Part shown: one piece after another, positions 7,832 through 12,978 of the stretch
Layout: every line of letters starts with the position of its first letter
Numbering within the stretch: the stretch's first letter is position 1
Assembly (NCBI GenBank): GCA_022545745.1
Contig: JACZQL010000002.1
Location: forward strand, 1-12,978
Source: Deltaproteobacteria bacterium
Lineage (GTDB): Bacteria > Desulfobacterota_B > Binatia > UBA9968
Direction: 5' to 3'
Length of the DNA stretch: 12,978 nt
The notes under the pieces: generated by a model
What the model was told of the DNA's origin: nothing
The model's database searches: none
Seen by the model: the letters and a program-made list of their open reading frames with translations, nothing else
Made by a program: the position numbers and the translations under genes

Positions 7832-8301
7832 ATGTCGTTGTCGCCTAACTTTTTCAAAACATCATCGTAAAAATTGGTGGACCCGAAGCGTTCATCCAGG
7901 ATCTTTTTGATTTCCGAGGCGCGCGCCAGAACGACCCGCACCCCATAGCCGGTGACGAACTTAATCTCATTGATGGCCGCTAGGTTGGTGGGATCACTCA
8001 TGGCGATGGTCAGGGTCGAGGTCATGAGTTTAAGAGGGATGATATGATATTTCTGGATAAACTGGGCGGGGATCAGGTTCAAGATGCTGTCCGGGATGTC
8101 AACCCCGTCAATTTCGACCTTTTCGATGCCGAACTGGTCAGCGAGAAAATCGGTGACTTGATCCTCGCTGGTGTACCCGAGTCGGACCAGCTCGTGAACC
8201 AAACTGGAGCCGTTTTGCTTAAATACGTTCAGTGCTTCGTTAAGCTGTTCGCGGGTGATGATCCCCCCACGGACCAATATTTCTGCGGTGCGCGGCTCCA
8301 T
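7831..8301 (-). CDS. pilB: Type IV pilus extension ATPase PilB, N-terminal MshEN part (upstream of frameshift)
   Basis: This frame encodes about 157 residues of the PilB N-terminal region and then runs out of frame into a meaningless Ser/Arg-rich tail ending at 7621. The MshEN fold has two 24-residue units separated by 5 residues (about 4-27 and 33-56). In many homologs this domain binds cyclic di-GMP through RLG motifs. Here the first unit reads RTA and ends in Phe rather than Gln, and the second reads SLV, so key positions are changed and binding is doubtful. The second subdomain follows, with IIPLKLMTSTLTIAMSDPTN. The ATG at 8301 has TAGGGAA just upstream and lies a few bases past the predicted transcription start. 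It heads the pilB-pilC-regulator block. Continuity with the C-terminal half breaks at GGCGACAACGACATGAGG, where one G appears to be missing. Confidence 0.9.
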
Positions 8302-8319
8302 AAATTCCCTAATTATATA

Positions 8320-8348
8320 ATTATCTTAGAAATGCCCCTTTGTGTCAA
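8320..8348 (-). promoter_or_regulatory. Sigma-70-type promoter of pilB operon
   Basis: The minus strand has TTGACA (8348-8343), a 17-nt spacer and GATAAT (8325-8320), a perfect -35 and five of six at -10. The start site would be near 8313, leaving a leader of only about a dozen bases before the pilB ATG. The pilus machinery and its regulator therefore appear to be made constitutively by the housekeeping sigma factor, while pilA depends on sigma-54. Confidence 0.75.
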
Positions 8349-8463
8349 TTTCAAGTCGGCTTGTTTGCTCCAATTTTGAACCATCAAGGGACAAAAAATG
8401 GCACTTTTTGACGCACAATGACACCCCGCCTATACAGCAGCAAAAAGCGGGCCGGTTCTGGGT

Positions 8464-11187
8464 CTATCTGTCCTTTTTCTTCAAGGCGGCCTGGGCTGCG
8501 GCGAGCTTGGCCACCGGGACACGGTAGGGCGAGCAACTCACGTAATCGAGGCCAATCTCATGGCAGAAGACAACGGATTTGGGGTCCCCTCCATGCTCAC
8601 CACAGACCCCTATCTCCAGTGTCCTGCGCGTCTTGCGCCCCTTTTCGATCGCCACACGCATGAGGGCACCGACCCCCTCTCGGTCGATACTGACAAAGGG
8701 GTCTTGGGAAAGGAGTCCCTGAGACAGGTAGCTCGGAAGGAACTTTCCCGCGTCGTCTCTAGAAAGTCCAAGGCAGGTTTGAGTGAGATCGTTTGTACCG
8801 AAGGAAAAGAACTCGGCCTGCTGGGCAATCTGGTCGGCCACCAGACAGGCACGTGGCAGCTCAATCATGGTTCCAATCATGTATCGAACCCTGACACCGT
8901 AATCTTTCATGGTTTGTTGGGCGATCCGCTCAACGATCTCCCTTTGCGTCCGGAACTCCTCCTGGCTCGCCACCAGGGGGATCATGACCTCTGGAAAGGG
9001 ATCGTTCCCTTCCTTGCGTAGCTCGCAGGCAGCCTGGAAAATGGCCCGGGCCTGCATCTCCGTGATTTCAGGAAACGAGATTCCCAGACGGCATCCCCTA
9101 TGGCCCAGCATTGGGTTGACCTCGTGGAGATTTTCCACCTTCTCCCGGAGAGTCTCTGCCGGGATGGAAATGGCGCGGGCAAGCTCCTCCACATCCCGCT
9201 CGGTCTTCGGCAGGAATTCATGAAGGGGTGGATCTAAGGTTCGAATCGTCACGGGCAATTTCCCCATGACCTTGAGGATGGCCTTGAAGTCTCCCTTTTG
9301 CATCGGCAGGAGCTTGTCCAGTGCCCTGCGCCGACCCGTTTCGTCCCCTGCCAGAATCATCTCCTGTACCGCGGTGATGCGCTCACCCTCAAAAAACATA
9401 TGTTCCGTTCGGCAGAGTCCGATCCCCTCGGCACCAAAGGCCTTCGTGACCTCCGCCTGTCCCGGTTGATCGGCGTTTGTCCTAACACCAAGTTTTCGGA
9501 CTTCGTCCGCCCACTTCATGAGCTTCGAAAACTGTTGGTAGACACGCGTCTCCTTGGGATCCAAAGTCCGGTCAACCAACACCCGAACAACATCGGAGGG
9601 CAGGGTCTTCAGCTCACCCCGGATCACTTCTCCGGTAGTCCCATCCACCGAGATCCAATCCCCCTCTCGAAGAATCGTATCCCCGACCCGCATTTCCCGC
9701 GCAGCATAATCCACAGTCAATGCCTCGCACCCCACCACGCAAACCTTGCCCATCTGGCGTGCCACCAAGGCAGCATGGGAGGTCATCCCTCCTCGGGCAG
9801 TGAGGATTCCCTGAGCCGCCTCCATGCCTCGAATGTCTTCCGGGCTCGTCTCGACGCGGCAAAGGATCACCTTCTGCCCCTGTTTCTTCCACTCCTGAGC
9901 GTCCTCGGCGTGGAAGACGATGCGACCGGAGGCCGCGCCTGGTCCCGCAGGCAGGCCCTTCGCAAGAACGCGTCCCTCCTCCCCTGCACGTACCTTGTCC
10001 TCGTCATCAAAAATAGGCTGCAGAAGCTGGTTCAGTTGATCCGCGTCGATCTGAAGCAGCGCCTCCCGCTTTGAAATGATCCGTTCCGCCACCATTTCCA
10101 CCGCGATACGCACAGCGGCAAAGCCCGTCCGTTTTGCCGTACGGGTCTGGAGCATCCAAAGCTTCGCGTCCTCGATGGTGAATTCAATATCCTGCATGTC
10201 CTGGTAGCGCTTCTCCAAGACTTTACAGAGCCGGACCAACTCGCCATGGGCCTTTGGCATCGCGTCCTTCAGTTCGGCGATGGGTCGAGGGGTGCGAATG
10301 CCAGCTACGACATCTTCACCTTGGGCATTCACCAAGAACTCACCGTAAAGTCGCTTTTCACCTGTGGCAGGGTTGCGCGTGAAGGCAACCCCCGTAGCGC
10401 ACTTCTCACCCATATTTCCGAACACCATGGTCTGAACGTTCACCGCAGTACCCCAGCTGTGCGGGATATGATAGAGCTCACGATAGGCGATGGCACGATC
10501 GTTTTTCCACGAGCCGAACACCGCGCCGATGGCCCCCCAGAGTTGCTCCTGGGGATCCTCCGGAAACTCCTTCCCCAGCTTACTCTTGATCTCTGCCTTA
10601 AATTCAGCCACGAGCTCCTTCAGGTCTTCCTCGGTCATCTCCGTATCGAAACGGATTCCCCTTGATTCTTTTTTGCGTTCAAGGATGACCTCGAAGGGAT
10701 CACGCTCGTGTCTTCCAGTCGGTTTGAGACCCAAAACTACATCGCCGTACATCTGTACAAATCGGCGGTATGAGTCATAGACAAAACGGGGGTTACTGGT
10801 CCGGGCAATGAGACCCTGAACGGTTTGATCATTGAGACCCAAGTTCAAAACCGTGTCCATCATACCAGGCATGGACTCCCGCGCCCCCGATCGAACCGAA
10901 ACTAACAAGGGATTGGTGGGGTCTCCAAACCGCTTTCCAATATCCTTCTCGAGCCGACCCAGGGCGCCTGCCACCTCTTGCTCCAAACCTTTTGGATAAC
11001 GACCCCCATGGCCATCGAAATAAGTGCACACCTCGGTGGAGATGGTGAATCCAGGTGGGACCGGTATTCCCATCTTCGTCATCTCGTGGAGGCCTGCTCC
11101 TTTTCCCCCCAGGAGTTCCCTCATGGTCGCCCTTCCATCCGACTTCCCACCGCCAAAGGAAAAAACTCTTCTCTTCGCCTTAGCCAT
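8464..11187 (-). CDS. ppdK: Pyruvate, phosphate dikinase
   Basis: A 907-residue cytoplasmic enzyme that interconverts pyruvate + ATP + Pi and PEP + AMP + PPi, linking glycolysis, gluconeogenesis and PPi metabolism. The N-terminal nucleotide-binding domain shows [12 protein letters not shown] and [10 protein letters not shown] (about 25-50) and [20 protein letters not shown] (97-116). The swivelling phosphohistidine domain carries GGMTSHAA with catalytic His471; Thr469 two residues before it is the usual site of regulatory phosphorylation. The PEP/pyruvate domain has [10 protein letters not shown] (about 590-599), [10 protein letters not shown] and VCGEHGGDP with catalytic Cys862. Length is near the usual 870-910. 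The ATG at 11187 is preceded by GGGAGAAGGAA. A longer in-frame start at 11247 lies inside glyQS and has no such support. It overlaps the glyQS stop by 8 nt, so the two are probably translationally coupled. No regulatory kinase/phosphorylase for this enzyme is in the window. Confidence 0.97.
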   Translation of the reverse strand: MAKAKRRVFSFGGGKSDGRATMRELLGGKGAGLHEMTKMGIPVPPGFTISTEVCTYFDGHGGRYPKGLEQEVAGALGRLEKDIGKRFGDPTNPLLVSVRSGARESMPGMMDTVLNLGLNDQTVQGLIARTSNPRFVYDSYRRFVQMYGDVVLGLKPTGRHERDPFEVILERKKESRGIRFDTEMTEEDLKELVAEFKAEIKSKLGKEFPEDPQEQLWGAIGAVFGSWKNDRAIAYRELYHIPHSWGTAVNVQTMVFGNMGEKCATGVAFTRNPATGEKRLYGEFLVNAQGEDVVAGIRTPRPIAELKDAMPKAHGELVRLCKVLEKRYQDMQDIEFTIEDAKLWMLQTRTAKRTGFAAVRIAVEMVAERIISKREALLQIDADQLNQLLQPIFDDEDKVRAGEEGRVLAKGLPAGPGAASGRIVFHAEDAQEWKKQGQKVILCRVETSPEDIRGMEAAQGILTARGGMTSHAALVARQMGKVCVVGCEALTVDYAAREMRVGDTILREGDWISVDGTTGEVIRGELKTLPSDVVRVLVDRTLDPKETRVYQQFSKLMKWADEVRKLGVRTNADQPGQAEVTKAFGAEGIGLCRTEHMFFEGERITAVQEMILAGDETGRRRALDKLLPMQKGDFKAILKVMGKLPVTIRTLDPPLHEFLPKTERDVEELARAISIPAETLREKVENLHEVNPMLGHRGCRLGISFPEITEMQARAIFQAACELRKEGNDPFPEVMIPLVASQEEFRTQREIVERIAQQTMKDYGVRVRYMIGTMIELPRACLVADQIAQQAEFFSFGTNDLTQTCLGLSRDDAGKFLPSYLSQGLLSQDPFVSIDREGVGALMRVAIEKGRKTRRTLEIGVCGEHGGDPKSVVFCHEIGLDYVSCSPYRVPVAKLAAAQAALKKKDR

Positions 11188-12511
11188 TTTCCTTCTCCCG
11201 ATCAGGTGCTTCAATCCGACCCCTGATCTCCTCTTCGAGCCTAGCAATAGGGATCCTGACCTGCGTCATGAGGTCTCGATCTCTCAGGGTCACTGTTTGA
11301 TCCCTCATGGTTTGATGGTCCACGGTGATCCCATAGGGGGTTCCAATTTCATCCTGCCTGCGGTATCGACGACCAATGGAGCCCGCTTGATCGTAGATCA
11401 CCGGAAAATGTCGCTGCAAGATATCTCGAATCTCTTGGGCCTTCTCTGGTTGCCCATTTTTTCTGAGCAGTGGGAAGACCCCGGCCTTAATGGGCGCCAT
11501 TTTAGGGTGAAAACGCAAGACAACCCTCTTTTCACCCTCGGCTTCATCCTCGTCGTAGGCATCAATCAGTAAGATCAAAACAATTCTGTCCACCCCCACC
11601 GCAGGCTCGATTACATAGGGAAGGTAGTGATCGCGGGTCTCATCATCGAAGTAAGTAAGGTCTTTTCCGCTGGAGGTCATATGCTGTTGCAGATCAAAAT
11701 CGGTCCGATTGGCGATTCCTTCAAGCTCTCCCCAACCAAAGGGATAGTTGTACTCGATGTCAGAGCAGGCCTTAGCATAATGGGCCAACTCTTCTTTAGC
11801 GTAGTGATGAAAACGAAGATTCTCTTTCTTTAATCCCTGCCTAAAGTACCAGGATAACCGCTCTTCCCGCCAGTATTCGAACCACTGTTCGTCTGTTCCC
11901 GGTTTGACAAAGAACTCCATTTCCATTTGCTCAAATTCGCGCGTACGGAAAATAAAGTTTCCGGGAGTAATTTCGTTGCGAAAGGATTTTCCCATCTGAG
12001 CAATGCCAAACGGAAGCCTCAATCGCGTGGTTTGAAGCACGCTCTGAAAATTGACAAACATCCCCTGAGCCGTCTCTGGCCTCAAGTAGGCTGTGGCCGC
12101 CTCATTCTCCACTGGTCCCACAAACGTCTTGAACATGAGATTAAACTGCCGAGATTCGGTAAGGTCTTTGCTGCCGCAGCTGGGACAGAGACCATCAACG
12201 ATGTGATCCGCCCGAAATCGCTGCTTGCAAACACGGCAATCCACTAAAGAGTCGGTAAATCCCTCTACGTGACCGGAGGCCTGCCACACCTTGGGGTGCA
12301 TGAGAGCGGCACTCTCGATACCGACGATATTCTCACGGGAGGTGACCATATCCTGCCACCAGACCTCTTTGATGTTGCGTTTTAACTCAACGCCTAGAGG
12401 ACCATAATCCCATGTACTGGCGAATCCCCCGTAGATCTCACTGGAGGGAAACACAAATCCCCTGCGTTTGCACAGGTTAACAATGTTTTCCATGGTCACT
12501 TTAGAATTCAT
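11180..12511 (-). CDS. glyQS: Glycyl-tRNA synthetase, alpha2 (single-chain) type
   Basis: A 443-residue class II aminoacyl-tRNA synthetase that charges tRNA-Gly with glycine. It is the homodimeric type found in archaea, eukaryotes and many bacteria, not the GlyQ/GlyS two-subunit type. Visible marks are the N-terminal [12 protein letters not shown] and WDYGPLG (18-40), a four-cysteine cluster (C92, C95, C109, C112), [14 protein letters not shown] (142-155), motif 2 around [19 protein letters not shown] (177-195), ANRTDFDL (267-274) and motif 3 AVGVDRIVL (304-312). The C-terminal anticodon-binding domain begins near 328 and includes [20 protein letters not shown]. Length is normal for compact bacterial forms. 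The ATG at 12511 has only a weak ribosome binding site. An ATG at 12493 is also in frame but has no better one. Its last codons overlap the start of ppdK. Confidence 0.96.
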   Translation of the reverse strand: MNSKVTMENIVNLCKRRGFVFPSSEIYGGFASTWDYGPLGVELKRNIKEVWWQDMVTSRENIVGIESAALMHPKVWQASGHVEGFTDSLVDCRVCKQRFRADHIVDGLCPSCGSKDLTESRQFNLMFKTFVGPVENEAATAYLRPETAQGMFVNFQSVLQTTRLRLPFGIAQMGKSFRNEITPGNFIFRTREFEQMEMEFFVKPGTDEQWFEYWREERLSWYFRQGLKKENLRFHHYAKEELAHYAKACSDIEYNYPFGWGELEGIANRTDFDLQQHMTSSGKDLTYFDDETRDHYLPYVIEPAVGVDRIVLILLIDAYDEDEAEGEKRVVLRFHPKMAPIKAGVFPLLRKNGQPEKAQEIRDILQRHFPVIYDQAGSIGRRYRRQDEIGTPYGITVDHQTMRDQTVTLRDRDLMTQVRIPIARLEEEIRGRIEAPDREKENG

Positions 12512-12575
12512 CTGGCAATCTTTTTAAGGCTCGACTCCTCATCTATCGTTTGAGTTGTCTCATCCCGTGAATACT

Positions 12576-12581
12576 ATTATA
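12576..12581 (-). promoter_or_regulatory. Possible -10 element for glyQS-ppdK
   Basis: The minus strand has TATAAT at 12581-12576, about 65 nt upstream of the glyQS ATG. I find no matching -35 hexamer at 16-18 nt, so this is a partial promoter call. No T-box-like leader is visible in the short space before the gene. Confidence 0.4.
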
Positions 12582-12727
12582 GGAGGGGCTGAAATTCCGG
12601 ATGCATTGGAAAAGAACTTAGGCCATGCAGAAGGTCTCTAAAAAGGGAACCGATTTTAATTCCTTTGGAGTTTTAATTATTATAAATATTCATACATTTA
12701 TAAAGTTTGTAAAACCAAAGAAGTTGC

Positions 12728-12751
12728 CCGCCTCTGACAGGACTACGGCGG
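12728..12751. repeat. Short GC-rich palindrome in an AT-rich intergenic stretch
   Basis: CCGCC (12728-12732) and GGCGG (12747-12751) form an imperfect stem around a 14-nt loop. This GC-rich island stands out in the AT-rich DNA around it (12512-12800), which otherwise holds no gene. It resembles degenerate REP-like intergenic palindromes, but only one copy is present in the window, so repeat status is unproven. Confidence 0.3.
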
Positions 12752-12800
12752 ATAAATGTTGATGAAGTAATTTTATAATTAACTAATTAGAGGTCACATT

Positions 12801-12978
12801 ATGAAATTCTGTTCAGTTCTGTTGATAATCGTTTTTTGTTTGACGACAAATATTTTTTCTCAGGTGCAATTTACCTCCCATACGATCACAAACAGTGCGG
12901 ATGGCGCCCATTCTGTCTATGCGGTAGATGTAGACGGCGACGGGGATATCGATGTGCTTTCCGCTTCTTTTTTTGATA
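12801..12978 (+). CDS. Secreted VCBS/FG-GAP-repeat protein, N-terminus only (cut by window end)
   Basis: The first 59 codons of a plus-strand gene that runs off the window. The protein opens with a signal peptide (MKFCSVLLIIVFCLTTNIFS, cleavage expected near SQ at 20-21). A stretch follows that includes VDVDGDGDIDVLSASFFD, the calcium-binding DxDxDGxxD loop of VCBS/FG-GAP repeats. Such proteins are usually large beta-propeller exoproteins; in Bacteroidota, Ignavibacteria and Marinimicrobia they often carry a type IX sorting tag, which cannot be checked here. The ATG at 12801 is supported by AGAGGT 6 nt upstream. A TATAAT at 12774-12779 is the only promoter-like element close by. The gene is divergent from glyQS, and its AT-rich upstream DNA differs from the core, so it may be of different origin. 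Confidence 0.8.
   Translation, partial: MKFCSVLLIIVFCLTTNIFSQVQFTSHTITNSADGAHSVYAVDVDGDGDIDVLSASFFD

Noticed and set aside
8425..8451. CCCGC/GCGGG hairpin after ppdK as a terminator
   Set aside because: The 5-bp stem has a 17-nt loop and no adjacent T tract on the minus strand; the nearby CAAAAA/TTTTTG pair is AT-only. A terminator is expected here but I cannot support one.
9298..10074. Plus-strand 258-codon open frame antisense to ppdK
   Set aside because: It lies wholly inside the well-supported ppdK gene, has low-complexity composition typical of an antisense frame, and shows no motif.
1..12978. CRISPR array, tRNA/rRNA genes, insertion sequences, toxin-antitoxin or phage modules
   Set aside because: I looked for repeated spacers, cloverleaf-like stretches, transposase motifs and small paired genes and found none.

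Overview
The window is most likely a short metagenomic contig. Its core (about 152-12511) comes from a Gram-negative, diderm-type bacterium of medium GC that makes a sigma-54-regulated type IV pilus. The gene set (PilB/PilC/PilSR-like/PilA, pyruvate phosphate dikinase, alpha2-type glycyl-tRNA synthetase) fits Deltaproteobacteria, NC10, Nitrospirae or related candidate phyla. I cannot place it more precisely from sequence alone.

Every core gene is on the minus strand, so transcription runs from high to low coordinates. A housekeeping pair comes first: glyQS (12511-11180) overlaps ppdK (11187-8464) by 8 nt. A consensus sigma-70-type promoter (8348-8320) then opens a pilus block: pilB (8301-6578, interrupted by a one-base frameshift at 7831), pilC (6510-5290) and a fused membrane sensor/sigma-54 activator (5242-3194). 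A 358-nt AT-rich regulatory gap follows, with a good -24/-12 sigma-54 promoter (3023-3008). It leads to the pilin gene pilA (2835-2443), which ends at a 13-bp-stem hairpin. After that comes a YfhO-family GT-C-type membrane protein (2332-152) that is cut off before its normal C-terminus.

Both ends look foreign to the core. Positions 1-150 are about 69% GC by hand count and encode a fragment of a DUF1501 protein, a family abundant in Planctomycetes. The DNA from 151 to 300 is about 45% GC and encodes the end of YfhO, so 146-155 is probably an assembly chimera or a recombination point. At the other end, an AT-rich intergenic stretch leads into the start of a secreted VCBS/FG-GAP-repeat protein on the plus strand.

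The most interesting element is the regulator. Its PilS-like six-helix membrane sensor and PAS domain are joined directly to the AAA+ and Fis-type DNA-binding domains of a PilR-like activator, with no histidine kinase or receiver domain. This would be a one-component, membrane-anchored replacement for PilS-PilR, and it lies next to its likely target, the sigma-54 promoter of pilA. The pilin itself keeps all six aromatic positions of the Geobacter sulfurreducens PilA in a gap-free N-terminal alignment.
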